Assembly: GCA_016715885.1 (NCBI GenBank)
Contig: JADJXL010000010.1
Location: forward strand, 1 to 64,000
Direction: 5' to 3'
From: Polyangiaceae bacterium
GTDB lineage: Bacteria; Myxococcota_A; Polyangia; Polyangiales; Polyangiaceae
Length of the DNA stretch: 64,000 nt
Positions 27,197 to 37,261 of this stretch are shown in pieces (position 1 is the stretch's first letter; each line of letters opens with the position of its first letter). The notes beneath the pieces are model-generated. The model searched no databases, was not told the origin of the DNA, and saw only the letters and a list, made by a program, of their open reading frames with translations. Both the position numbers and the translations under genes were made by a program.

Positions 27197-29469
27197 GATT
27201 CCGCGCCGTCCGCTGATTCGTCGTCCCCCTCGTCGTCGGCTTCTGGCTCCTCGACCGCAGTCGTTGCCGCAAGGGTGGTTTCCAGTTCAGGAGACGGTGC
27301 AAGCAATGCCTTGATGAGGTCGTCCTCGCGGCCCGGCCGAAACAATGAATCGTCGATCCGACGCTTGTCGCGCTGCACGAGGCTCGAACCGAGAATCTTT
27401 TCCAATGCGTCGTAGTCTTCGTAGCAATACTCTTCGAGCAGCGGAACCAAATCATCGCGGACGGCTTGGACCAACCGACGCAAATCCGAAATGGCACTGT
27501 CTCTGTACATTAGATAGGTATGCCCGATTTGCAAATTGCGCGCATCTCGCTTGACGTGTTGCATGATGCGGCCATTTAATGCGATCAGCCATTGCCCGAG
27601 CGGCAAGCCTTTGACGACCGCATTGCCAAGCACGCTGGTATCCGGCATGAGCTCGATGAATCCAAATCGACGGCGGAGCGCTGCATCGAGCAGCGCGATT
27701 GAGCGATCGGCGGTGTTCATCGTGCCGATGACGAAAATATTTTTCGGGACGGAGAAGGGTTTGCCAGAAAGCGGCAGCGTGACTTCCATGCCGCGTTTGG
27801 TATCTTCGAGCAGCGTGAGCAATTCACCGAAGATGCGTGGAATGTCACCTCGATTGATTTCGTCGATGATCAGATAATGGTTTTTGTTGGTCGCTCGTGC
27901 GTCATCGCAGAGCTTCTTGAAAACGCCGTCGCGCCGTTCGAATCCAAGGGCGCCTTGGCGTTCGACTGGACGAAACCCTTCAAGAAAATCCTCGTAGCCG
28001 TACGCAGGATGAAACGTGCACGTCACAATGGCGGCGTCGAGCGACTTTACTTGCACATCGGACAAATCGTGATACTTCTTGCCATACCACGACCGCGCCG
28101 CAAGTTCGCGCGCGGTTCGCGCCGCCCAGTAGGTTTTTCCCGTGCCGGGTGGTCCATAGAGAATCACTTGTCCTTTGCGCAGTAGAGCTTCCTCGATGCG
28201 TGCAGAAATTCCGTCAAGAGGGGGCGGTGGCGTCATGGTTCGCTCACCGCTGCTCTCATCTTCACGAATGGTTGGGGGCTTGGTTTTACCATGCAATCGT
28301 CGCTCTACTTCGGAAAGCAAACTTGGTTTTTGGAGCGAATGAACGGTCGTCTGCAACCCTTCGGGATCGGGCATTTTCCACTGTTCGAGAGACAACCAAT
28401 CCACCGGGCGGAGATGCGGAAAACCAAGTCCTGGCGAATACTGATAGTCCCCTTTGACTCTTCCGATTCCGAGAACAGTGGCTCCATCTGCAGCTAGCAC
28501 GATATCGCCGACCTCCATCGACTTCGCGAACTTGAAGATCTGCGTCGTGAATTTACCCACAATGCGAGGGTCGTTGGGGTAATGCTTATTCAGCAGCGCT
28601 TTGATTTGGTTTTTGCCCGCCTGGCTGTGCTCGATTACGGCCAGGTCCGTGAGCTTCGGCCAGCCAATTGCCACATAATTTCCATCGCGCATTGGGAGCC
28701 ATTGATCTCGTGGCGTCTTCTCTGAAGTGCCCACCCGGTAATACTGATGCGGTGAGCCATGTCTTTCGTTCAACAGCCGTGTCAGGTGATTTATTGGAAT
28801 ACCCAATTCACGAGCGATGACGATGAATGGTTTGGCCATCGCATACCGGCCAAAGGAAACGAAACGTATTTGACCGAGCTTAATCAAATGAAATCGTTGG
28901 TAAATCCTCGAATGATAATCGTCGAGCAGGTCTGGAAAAAGCAAGCTCAAGTATTTATGCCCCCACGCAACGTCTGCCACATCGGGCGCTACTTTGAGAA
29001 TGTCCTTTTGAAGCACATCGTAATTGTATCCGTCGCGCAATCTGAACTGCTCCAACACCTCGGCGGCTGCAATGAGCTGGTCGCGATTTCGGCGCGCCAT
29101 TGCAATGGCGTCGTCTTGCGACAATTCTTCCTGCTCGGCCGCGCTGCCGGTCATCCACTTGCCGGTCTCCTTGCGCCGATACAGGCCAAACTTCAGGGCA
29201 CTCCCTCCCGCGATGCTCCCAAATACCGCCGGCATCTCGTCGTCATTCTTGAATTCGAGCCAATAGACGAGGCTGTCCTTGTTGCTTGTCAGGTGGAGTC
29301 CCTCGAGGAGCTCGATGCCGTCCAATCGCCGCAGGGCGGCAGGGCCGAACTTCGCCGCGAACGTTTCGTAGCAGCGTCGGAGCGCGGGCTCGGGAGGAAG
29401 CGAACCATCTTGAAGGCGGCGCGCGTGCTCGCGTTTCAATTCACTGGCGATGGTCGGGTCGAGAAGCAT
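27193..29469 (-). CDS. mcrB: McrB-type AAA+ GTPase with N-terminal EVE-like reader domain
   Basis: The 758-residue protein has an N-terminal part of unclear fold. A segment MEVGDIVLAADGATVLGIGR...YQYSPG (about 330-365) resembles EVE/YTH-like modified-base readers attached to McrB proteins. From about 425 comes the AAA+ core: Walker A ILYGPPGTGKT, FHPAYGYEDFLEGFRP, Walker B HYLIIDEINRGDIPRIFGEL, and the McrB signature IGTMNTADRSIALLDAALRRRF. The C-terminal tail is acidic (EEPEADDEGDDES). It would load on DNA carrying a recognised modification and activate McrC. It follows the cyclase gene by about 100 bp on the same strand, placing it in the same transcriptional block as the CBASS genes. Confidence 0.9.
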   Translation of the reverse strand: MLLDPTIASELKREHARRLQDGSLPPEPALRRCYETFAAKFGPAALRRLDGIELLEGLHLTSNKDSLVYWLEFKNDDEMPAVFGSIAGGSALKFGLYRRKETGKWMTGSAAEQEELSQDDAIAMARRNRDQLIAAAEVLEQFRLRDGYNYDVLQKDILKVAPDVADVAWGHKYLSLLFPDLLDDYHSRIYQRFHLIKLGQIRFVSFGRYAMAKPFIVIARELGIPINHLTRLLNERHGSPHQYYRVGTSEKTPRDQWLPMRDGNYVAIGWPKLTDLAVIEHSQAGKNQIKALLNKHYPNDPRIVGKFTTQIFKFAKSMEVGDIVLAADGATVLGIGRVKGDYQYSPGLGFPHLRPVDWLSLEQWKMPDPEGLQTTVHSLQKPSLLSEVERRLHGKTKPPTIREDESSGERTMTPPPPLDGISARIEEALLRKGQVILYGPPGTGKTYWAARTARELAARSWYGKKYHDLSDVQVKSLDAAIVTCTFHPAYGYEDFLEGFRPVERQGALGFERRDGVFKKLCDDARATNKNHYLIIDEINRGDIPRIFGELLTLLEDTKRGMEVTLPLSGKPFSVPKNIFVIGTMNTADRSIALLDAALRRRFGFIELMPDTSVLGNAVVKGLPLGQWLIALNGRIMQHVKRDARNLQIGHTYLMYRDSAISDLRRLVQAVRDDLVPLLEEYCYEDYDALEKILGSSLVQRDKRRIDDSLFRPGREDDLIKALLAPSPELETTLAATTAVEEPEADDEGDDESADGAES

Positions 29470-29572
29470 GCCGGGAGGCTAACATGAAGCCGGCGTCGGA
29501 GGGAAGCGGTTTTGCAGGCTGTGCTCGTCATGCGTTGAGGCGAAAAGAGGGCCGTCACGAACGACAACGAGC

Positions 29573-30541
29573 TCACCGCTCCGAAAACTCGTCGCCGAAT
29601 GCCTTTCGTAGCGTCACCGGCGTGCGTGTTCGTCGCGCTTCATCGAGCCATCCGGAAAGCTCCTCCAAGCGCTGGTACAATTGCTGATGCTGTTCGTCCG
29701 ACATCTGCAGCATGACGTCGTCGTGCGGGGCGTACCGAAATGGGAGCTTCAATCGATGCACATGTCGCTGCGTTCGTGCATCCCATCGCCGATGAAAGTT
29801 GGCTCGAATGGACTCCACGAGCGACCGCAAGGCTTCGAGATCGTCATAGTCGACGTTCGGGTACCAGCCGCTTTTTGCTGGGCGAAACCATTGCGATGCC
29901 GCCACTGTCAATGCGAGTCCCGACGGTGCCCACACGCCTTCCGGGGGGAATTGCACGTCCTTCCAGCGCTTCAAATATCGTATCACTCTCCGGAATTGCT
30001 CGCCGTCCGTTCCTGCGAATTGACGATCGAGCGCATCGACGAACGACCGCCGGTCATCGGGCTCCCACTTTTGATCCTGCGGCGCCGCATTGGCTTTGCC
30101 TCGAGCCAAACGGAAGCCATTGCCATACCGATCCTTGGCCATGATGGCCAAGTCGACATGGTACTTGGGCTCGTTTCCCAATTGATGGAACACGGTGATG
30201 CAGGGCTCGCGCCAGCGCACTTCAGACTGCAACTTCCCGGTGGATTTCAGGCTCTTCAATGCATCGACGACCCAGCCTTTGACCACCACGGGCGGATGAT
30301 CCTCCCAGCAGACGTTGAATTCGATACCGATGTCGATATCGTAATCGCCATTAATTGGCTGCACCCCCGTGCCCATGACATAACTGCCCTGCCAAAATGG
30401 TTGGAAGGTGTGTTTGACGCCAAGGTTATTTCGTACGTGGTCGAGGATGATTTGTCCGCGGCGCGTGAGCTCCTTGTTTTCTTGATATCGGTGCAGTTTG
30501 ATCGTGTCGTCGAATTTGCGGAACAGGCTTTGAATGTCCAT
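29573..30541 (-). CDS. CD-NTase (CBASS oligonucleotide cyclase)
   Basis: CD-NTases make cyclic di- or trinucleotide alarms on phage infection. The start MDIQSLFRKFDDTIKLHRYQ follows AAAGAGGAGACGAGT, a strong Shine-Dalgarno, and was preferred to the upstream in-frame ATG at 30742. The nucleotidyltransferase core is clear: GSYVMGTGVQP (GS motif, about residue 50), DYDIDIGIEF giving the first two metal-binding Asp, and KYHVDLAIM as the third acidic residue (about 130). A helical region with RVIRYLKRWKDVQFP and PSGLALTVAASQWF follows, as in the DncV-like group. The gene lies 25 bp after the SAVED gene. No Cap2/Cap3 (E1/E2, JAB) genes flank it, so a compact type with one effector is likely. The product nucleotide cannot be predicted. 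Confidence 0.85.
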   Translation of the reverse strand: MDIQSLFRKFDDTIKLHRYQENKELTRRGQIILDHVRNNLGVKHTFQPFWQGSYVMGTGVQPINGDYDIDIGIEFNVCWEDHPPVVVKGWVVDALKSLKSTGKLQSEVRWREPCITVFHQLGNEPKYHVDLAIMAKDRYGNGFRLARGKANAAPQDQKWEPDDRRSFVDALDRQFAGTDGEQFRRVIRYLKRWKDVQFPPEGVWAPSGLALTVAASQWFRPAKSGWYPNVDYDDLEALRSLVESIRANFHRRWDARTQRHVHRLKLPFRYAPHDDVMLQMSDEQHQQLYQRLEELSGWLDEARRTRTPVTLRKAFGDEFSER

Positions 30542-30566
30542 ACTCGTCTCCTCTTTCGTGGTTTGC

Positions 30567-32369
30567 TCAGGATCGAACCGTTTGCTCGAAAGCTGCGCGC
30601 AAGACGTCGAGAATCGCGTTTCCGTCGCGATTTCGCACGCCGCGTAACAATGTGGCGATTGGAAAGTCAACTCTCGTGCCGTGCCGATGAAGCCGACCGT
30701 CGTGATAGATCGCAAGCTCGGGGACGTAATCGCGCCCGGCATCGAGGTCGAAAAAGCTCCGCTCTGCGTTCGTCATGACGGGTGGCCCGGCCAATTCCAG
30801 AATGGGTTTGTCCGCAAGGATGGCGAGAGTCCGCTCGAGTGTCATGGATTCTCCGCCGTTGGCTGCTTGCTCCAAACGAAGGTATTGCCAATACCAGATC
30901 AGGTATCGATTGAGCCTCCGAATTTGAATTCGGTGCAAATCCGACCCATCGTCGTCGAATGCCCACATGGTTTCGGTCGCCAAACGAACCAATTGCCGGA
31001 AAAATTGTTCGGGCTTGTCGACCGAGGATGTCGATATGATCTCGGTCAACGCGTACTCGTAAAGCATCGCCCAAACATCGGCGTGGTAATCGATTTCCTC
31101 CAGCACCTTTGGAAAGCGCCCAATCTCTTGGCTCGACGTTCGCGTGAGTGTTTGACGGCCTCGATGAACCGCTTCGTGCAGCACGAGCTGCCGGAGGGCT
31201 CGACGGCGTTCGTCGTCCGCGGGGATTCGCTTCGCGAGCCGAGCGAGCCAGTGATCGTCGATTTGCCAAGCATTTTCAGGATTCAAACGAAAACTGTCGT
31301 CGATGCACCGCATAGAGACGTCGACCGTCGTTTTGGGTAGGGGCGTCTTGTGCATCGGCGGCAAATGCAACCACGTTGCACCGAACGCCGTGTGTCCCTC
31401 AGGCAGCGATAGAGCATCGGCGACCCAATTTTTCGGTACAGTGCGCTGAGCACGCAGCGCAAAGCTCGTCATTCGCTTCACGTCCTCGCGCAAATGTTCC
31501 CTGTCACGGTGCGCGCGAGCGACATCTTCATCCGTGAGCTGGGGCGGAGGAGGTCGATTCGGCCCATTGACCAAAATGGCGGGCATATGATAGGGCCCCT
31601 CTTCTGCATGCCGCCCATATCGGTATGTTTGCACGGGTGGATGCATGGAACTGCTGATTTGCGCGCCGAGCAGCAGCGCCATACCGGGCTGCACGGATGC
31701 GAACAAGTGCACGCATCGAACTCCCGGAAAGTCGTCGCCAAGGATATCCAGCGCTTTGCGGAAGGCATGAGCAACCTCGTGCATCTCGGCCAAACACGTG
31801 AACGCATCCTCTTCCGGATGTTCGAGGCTAATATCGATCTCCACGAGCGGCTCGGGAACGGCACGCAATGTCACCTGTCGATCCACGGCATGCGAGGTCG
31901 ATACGCGAATGATTGCGTCGCCATTCGTTCGGTCGCGATACTTGGGCCACTTCACCTCGGCAAGGCGCGCCGAAACCTTACCATCGGTCGCCCATCCCCA
32001 CGTACGCCGCGCATGATGATGCGGTACAATCTCGATTTGTTGCCACGTGGCGAGCAAGAAACCGAGCTGAATGGTGAGTGGAATCGACGCCGACCCGAAA
32101 TAGACGATACGATAATCAGGGTATCGTTCTCGCACCGGATCGAGACGTTCGCGAACGCTTTGCACGAGCGCGCATTGTGCAGCCCCAACGTCGTAAGGAG
32201 AAGGCGCGCGACGCGTCAGAGCCGTAACGTCGATTTCGACATGCTCCCTGGGCAAACCCGAATACTCGGCGGGCAAGGCCCCCAACATGTCGTCGTGGCT
32301 CAGACGAAGGTGCTCGGGCTGGGAAAGCAGAATGATGCCGCGGGGGAGATTCTTGCTCAGGGTATTCAT
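30567..32369 (-). CDS. SAVED-domain protein with HEXXH metallopeptidase motif (putative CBASS effector)
   Basis: 600 residues from ATG 32369 (GAGGTCACG upstream). Residues about 60-255 look like a SAVED sensor: RIVYFGSASIPLTIQLGFLL, then after an insert VRCVHLFASVQPGMALLLGA followed by PVQTYRYG, the usual end of SAVED domains that bind cyclic oligonucleotides. Residues about 385-440 contain LRQLVLHEAVHRG, an HEXXH zinc-binding site (His 398, Glu 399, His 402). EEIDYHADVW some 22 residues on offers a third ligand, as in gluzincin/metzincin-like peptidases. The remainder (450-600) is helical then mixed. With the CD-NTase gene 25 bp downstream, the simplest model is a peptidase effector switched on by the cyclic nucleotide. 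SAVED and HEXXH are read directly. Peptidase activity and activation are inferred. Confidence 0.75.
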   Translation of the reverse strand: MNTLSKNLPRGIILLSQPEHLRLSHDDMLGALPAEYSGLPREHVEIDVTALTRRAPSPYDVGAAQCALVQSVRERLDPVRERYPDYRIVYFGSASIPLTIQLGFLLATWQQIEIVPHHHARRTWGWATDGKVSARLAEVKWPKYRDRTNGDAIIRVSTSHAVDRQVTLRAVPEPLVEIDISLEHPEEDAFTCLAEMHEVAHAFRKALDILGDDFPGVRCVHLFASVQPGMALLLGAQISSSMHPPVQTYRYGRHAEEGPYHMPAILVNGPNRPPPPQLTDEDVARAHRDREHLREDVKRMTSFALRAQRTVPKNWVADALSLPEGHTAFGATWLHLPPMHKTPLPKTTVDVSMRCIDDSFRLNPENAWQIDDHWLARLAKRIPADDERRRALRQLVLHEAVHRGRQTLTRTSSQEIGRFPKVLEEIDYHADVWAMLYEYALTEIISTSSVDKPEQFFRQLVRLATETMWAFDDDGSDLHRIQIRRLNRYLIWYWQYLRLEQAANGGESMTLERTLAILADKPILELAGPPVMTNAERSFFDLDAGRDYVPELAIYHDGRLHRHGTRVDFPIATLLRGVRNRDGNAILDVLRAAFEQTVRS

Positions 32370-32691
32370 CGTGACCTCGGCGTTTCGTGAAGGGAACGGC
32401 AAATGGAAAGATGCCGCTCGCAGCGGAAACCGTCTCGGCGACGTCATTTTTCTTAGATCGCGCCGACCATCGCCGCAAAGACGACTTGGAGCATCGAACG
32501 TGCCCGGCCGAACGCAGCGAAAAACGCAATCATTTCGCGCAACGGTGGGTGATCGCGATCAGTCGCGAACGACGAATGGGTGATCGCGGTCGGCACCGAG
32601 TCGCAACATCGATCAGCGGGCATCATCCATTGACGAGCCCGCCAGCTTCCCGTACGCTATCCGTACCATCCATCGAGAGGAGTACGTGCAC
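32370..32691. promoter_or_regulatory. Divergent intergenic region between defence cassette and Arg-rich lipoprotein gene
   Basis: 322 bp with no credible gene. It must contain the promoter of the minus-strand defence cassette and of the plus-strand gene at 32692. Two direct copies of GGGTGATCGCG occur near 32547 and 32579, about 32 bp apart, the right size for a regulator site, but this is only suggestive. The end CATCGAGAGGAGTACGTGC supplies the Shine-Dalgarno for the plus-strand gene. Confidence 0.4.
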
Positions 32692-33138
32692 ATGGAGCGC
32701 AGAACGGCTTTGCTTGGACTCATCGCACTCTTGGGAGCAGGCGCGGAAGGCTGCGTCGTGCATGATCGTTCCGTTGTGCGGCAGCGACGGCGCGTTCGAC
32801 GGCGGACCCGGCGACGCACACGGCGACGAGTTCGCAGGCGCGCTGCGGTCCGCTCGATCCACGGACGCAACGTGCTCGTCGTGCCCGTCGACATGAGCGC
32901 CGGCTGGGAGCTCGCGGTGGCGTCGCGTGTGGTCGTGGTGCACGAAGTTCGACCGACGTCGATCATCGTGTCGGATGCGTCGGGCGGCGGTCAGGAAGAA
33001 ATCGAAATCGTCCGCGAAGATACGGCTGAAAACTTGGTCGAGGAACAAGGGACCGCAATCGCTGAAAATGATACGACGACGCCTTATCGCGAAGTCGAAG
33101 AAGAAGTCGACGAGGTCGACGACGAAGCCAGCGCGTAA
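32692..33138 (+). CDS. Small Arg-rich putative lipoprotein
   Basis: ATG 32692 is placed 9 bp after GAGAGGAG. GTG 32686 is the alternative. Leader MERRTALLGLIALLGAGAEGC suggests lipidation at Cys 21. It is followed by a striking basic run RRRVRRRTRRRTRRRVRRR (about residues 32-50), then a small beta-rich domain (NVLVVPVDMSAGWELAVASR, RPTSIIVSDASG), and an acidic tail (EVEEEVDEVDDEAS). The charge asymmetry suggests binding to a polyanion such as LPS or to itself. No family recognised. Confidence 0.55.
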   Translation: MERRTALLGLIALLGAGAEGCVVHDRSVVRQRRRVRRRTRRRTRRRVRRRAAVRSIHGRNVLVVPVDMSAGWELAVASRVVVVHEVRPTSIIVSDASGGGQEEIEIVREDTAENLVEEQGTAIAENDTTTPYREVEEEVDEVDDEASA

Positions 33139-33348
33139 CGCGTGGCTCTTCGATTCCGCGATCCGTCGTTGCAAGCGGCCAGTTCCGAACGTTTTGGCGC
33201 CGCACCCAAGCCCCGGCAACATTCCCCGGCGAGTCCGATGATCCCGCTTGTCGCAAGGGACGAATTCATGCGATAAGACGTGCCACCGTGGTGCAAGCAT
33301 GCCGCCGGATCGAATCGAACGGGCGCGTCGAGGAGCGTCGGTAACTCC

Positions 33349-36300
33349 ATGACGACCTCAGGGACTCAGCCGGGCCACGTGGTTCGAGGCCGCTTCCGCA
33401 TTGAACATCGCGTTGCGGCCGGCGGAATGGGGCAGATCTTTCAAGCAACGGATCTGACGTCCGGCGAGCCGGTCGCCCTGAAAATGATGCTCGATGGCCA
33501 ATCGGAGCAAACCCTTCGGTTCGCGCGTGAGGCTTCTGTGCTCTCCGAGCTTCGACACCCCGGAATCGTCCGGTACATCGCCGATGGGACGACCGACGCG
33601 GGCAAACCATTTCTGGTCATGGAATGGCTCGACGGCGAAGACCTCGCCTGCCGCCTCGAACGCGGGCCGCTCGAAATGCACGATGCATTGACGCTGACCT
33701 TCCAAGCCGCGAATGCACTCGCGGTGGCGCATGAACGCGGGATCATCCACCGGGATCTCAAACCGAGCAATTTGTTTTTGGTGAATGGGCGCATCGACCA
33801 AGTGAAGTTGCTCGACTTTGGAATCGCTCGCATTGCCAACGCTTCGGCGCTGACCCACGCCGGCATGATGCTCGGCACACCCGCCTACATGGCTCCAGAG
33901 CAGGCGCGAAACGAGCAAATCATCGATACGACCGTCGATGTATTCGCACTCGGCTGCGTGCTGATGGAGTGTTTGACGGGAATGCCCGTTTTCATGGGCG
34001 AACATGTCATGGCGGTGCTGGCAAAAGTGCTTCTTCAGGAACCACCGCGCCTTCGCGATATCCGGCCGGACCTTCCGCGAGAGCTCGACACGCTAATTGC
34101 CCACATGATGGCAAAAGAACCGAGCGCACGGCTACGGAATGGTGCAGCGGTCGCCGCTGTGCTCGCGACGGTGGATACGTGGGCGACGTTGGAGGACGAC
34201 GGGGCGGTGTCTTTGCCTGCGAGCCTCACGGGCGAGGAGCAACGGGTGCTGTCCTTGGTACTCATCGGCAAAGATGCAGCGTTCAATCGAGGTGCCGCGA
34301 CGGTGGGCCGCTCGACGGTGATGGTCGCCCAGGATGACCTTCGCCGAACGGCCGAGGCGCTCGGAGCCGCGTTGACGCCGTTGCTCGACGGCTCGGCGCT
34401 CGTGACGTTTTCAGGCGGGGACATGGGCAGGGGCGATACGGACTTGGCCGCGCAAGCCGCGCGATGTGCGCTCGCGCTGAGGCCCATCGCGCCGGATCGA
34501 CCGATTGCGCTTGCGACGGGTCGAGCCGTGGTGCGGGGCAAGGTGCCCGTGGGCGCCGTCATCGACCGCGCAGCGAGCATGCTCGCCGAATGCAATGCGC
34601 AACGGCACGCAGTGCAGCCCGTGGTCATCGACGAGACGTCGGCCCATCTCCTCGAAGGTCGGTTCGATGTCCGCAGCGTCGGTGGCCAATTTCATTTATG
34701 CGGCGTGCGCGACGGCGGAATGCGCACGTTGCTCGGAAAACCCACGTCTTTCGTCGGGCGCGACGTGGAGGTTCGCATCGTGCAAGAGCATTGGCGCTGC
34801 TGCTTGGAGGACTCGACGCCGTCGGCCATTTTGATTGTCGGCGGCGCCGGTTTGGGCAAGTCCCGCTTGCTTCACGAGTTTTTGCGCATCGCTCGGCAGA
34901 TGACGCCGCAATTGGATATCTGGACGGGTCGAGGCGACGCATTGGCTGCAGGTTCGGCGCTGGGGCTTCTCGGCAATGCCCTCCGAAATGCGTGCGGTCT
35001 TCAGGAGGGTGGACCGCTCGAGGAGCGACACGAAAAAAATCAAGGAGCGTGTCGCGCGACACGTGGGGGGCCATGACGCTGCACGGGTTGCCGAATTCCT
35101 GGGCGAGCTGGTTGGTGCGCCATTTCCTGCCGAGTTTGGTTCGCCGCTCCAGGCCGCGCGCCAGGATGCGCGCCTGATGGGCGAACAGCTTTTGCGCGCC
35201 TTCGAGGATTTCCTCGATGCGGAGAGCGCGGCCCACCCGGTGCTCCTCGTGCTCGAAGATCTGCACTGGGGCGATCTGCCCACGGTTCGCTTCGTGGATT
35301 CGGCGCTGCGCAACCTCCAAAACCGTCCACTTCTCGTGCTCGCGCTGGCACGTCCCGAGGTGGAGGAGCGCTTCCCGAAGCTTTGGAACGAGCGCGCGAT
35401 GCAGAAGGTTCGTCTCCGGCCGCTTTCGCCCAAGGCGAGCGAACGGCTCGTGGCGCAGGTGCTGGGCGAGACTGTGAGCGTCGAGCTGAAGAAGCGGATC
35501 GTGGCCCTGGCCGATGGGAATGCGTTTTACCTGGAAGAGCTGGTTCGTGCTGCTGCCGACGCGCAAACGGGTGTGGCGGAGCTGCCCGAAACGGTGCTCG
35601 CGATGGTCCACGCGAGGCTCGAAGCGCTACCTGTGGAGGCGCGACGGTATTTGCGCGCGGCGAGCGTATTCGGCGACGTCTTTTTTCGTGGCGGCCTGAT
35701 GGCGCTTCTCGGCAGAGCTGCCGATTCGCCGGCATTCGACGCGGTGCTCGACGATCTCGTGACGCGCGAGCTGATACAAAGGCAAAGCCGGTGCCGTTTT
35801 GCTGGAGATGTCGAGTTCATGTTTCGGCATGCGCTCATTCGAGAAGGTGCGTACGCGATGCTTACGGAATCCAATCGCAAGCTTGGCCATCGACTTGCCG
35901 GCAATTGGCTCGAAGAGCACGGTGAACCGGACGCCGTGCTACTCGCGCAACATTTCGAGCGAGGGGAAGATGGGTCGAGGGCGGCCAGCGCTTATCGTCG
36001 CGCCGCGGTGCTCGCGCTCGAGGCCGACGATCTGGATGCGGCCATCGAGCGGGCCGAGCGTGGAATTGGCTGCGGTGCAACGAACGAGGAGCTCGGGGCG
36101 CTTCGCCTGGTCCAAGCGGAGGCGCACAATTGGCGCGGTGAGCTTTCGCTTTCGGAGCAGCGTGCGACGGAGGCCATTGAGCGATTGACGCCGGGGACGA
36201 CGGCGTGGTTCCGCGCCTTCCAGCAGGCCGCCGATGCCGCGGGCAAGCTTGGTGCACTCGACCGAGTCGAGGGCCTGGCGAGTCCGGTGATTGGGGCGCG

Positions 36301-37246
36301 ACCCGCCCCCGATGCGATGAGCGCAAGAACCACGTGTCTCAGCATATGCGCAAACCATTTGAGCTTCGGCGGGCGGTATGCCGCGGCCGATACGGTGATT
36401 GCGGCGCTGGGCGATACCGCCGAGCTGCCCACGCAGAGCCCCCAAGCCGTTGGCATGCATCATCAGATGCTTGGGATTCGTGCCTTGACATTGGGCGATC
36501 CTTGTGGATTCCGCGACGCTCACGAGATGGCGCTGCCATTTTTCGAGCAAGCGGGCGATCGCCGCAATGCTTGCTTGATGCGCCAGAACCTTGGCTTCGC
36601 CTTCGCGGAGCTGGGCGACTACGAGGGTGCCGAGCTGGTCTTGCGGGCAGCGCTGACGGTTGCCGAGCGGATGGGGCTGCACGAAGTCATGGCCTATACC
36701 CTTCAGAACCTTGGTCGTGTTCTCGCATGCCGGGGCGTTTTCGAGGAGGGGCGAAGCATTCAAAAACAGGCCATCCAGGCGTTCCAAAAGCAGGAACAAC
36801 CCCGCGGCATGGGCCTTTCGCAGGCGTATCTTGCCGAGCTCGAGCTCTTGGCAGGCAATCTCGAGGCGGCAGAACGGGAAGCACGCGCCGCCATCGAGTC
36901 GCTCACCGAGGTACCACCTTTGCGAGCGGGTGCGCTGGCGGTGCTGTCGCGCGCCCTCTTGGCTCGCGGGCAAGCGTGCGAGGCGCTCGCGGTGGCGCGC
37001 GAGGCATTCGCATTGCTGGAATCGCTCGGCACCATTGAAGAGGGTGAGACGATGGTGCGCTTGGTCCATGCGGAGGCGCTTTCGGCGAATGGGCTCGATG
37101 AGGAATTCGAGACGGCCATAGCTTCGGCCCGCGAACACCTGCTCGCGAAGGCCGAGCGGATTGGCGATCCTGCAGGGCGAGCGCGATTTCTCGCGGGTAT
37201 TGCCGACAATGCACGGACGTTGGAATTGGCTGCGCAGGTTCGGTGA
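33349..37246 (+). pseudogene. PknK-like Ser/Thr kinase with cyclase-like, AAA and TPR regions; one frameshift
   Basis: From MTTSGTQPGHVVRGRF the kinase domain spans residues about 13-275: GGMGQIF glycine loop, VALKMM lysine, HRDLKPSNLFLV catalytic loop, LLDFGIAR and GTPAYMAPEQ. A degenerate class III cyclase-like stretch follows (VLSLVLIGKDAAFNRG to IALATGRAVVRGKVPVG). An ATPase comes next with GRDVEVR, P-loop GGAGLGKSR (about 500) and LLVLEDLHWGD. Near 35035 an extra A in a seven-A run shifts frame. Deleting it joins EERHEKIKERVARHVGG and the protein continues through FRHALIREGAYAML to a long TPR-like region ending at 37246 (about 1,298 residues). This layout is common in myxobacterial signalling proteins. 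It is either an indel or a slippage site. It converges on the RCC1 gene, ending 15 bp from it. Confidence 0.85.
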
Positions 37247-37261
37247 AGGACGTGTGGGGAA

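Noticed and set aside
25868..32369. Type II CBASS with ubiquitin-like transfer genes
   Set aside because: No E1/E2 or JAB peptidase gene is present; flanking genes are McrB/McrC and a short lipoprotein.
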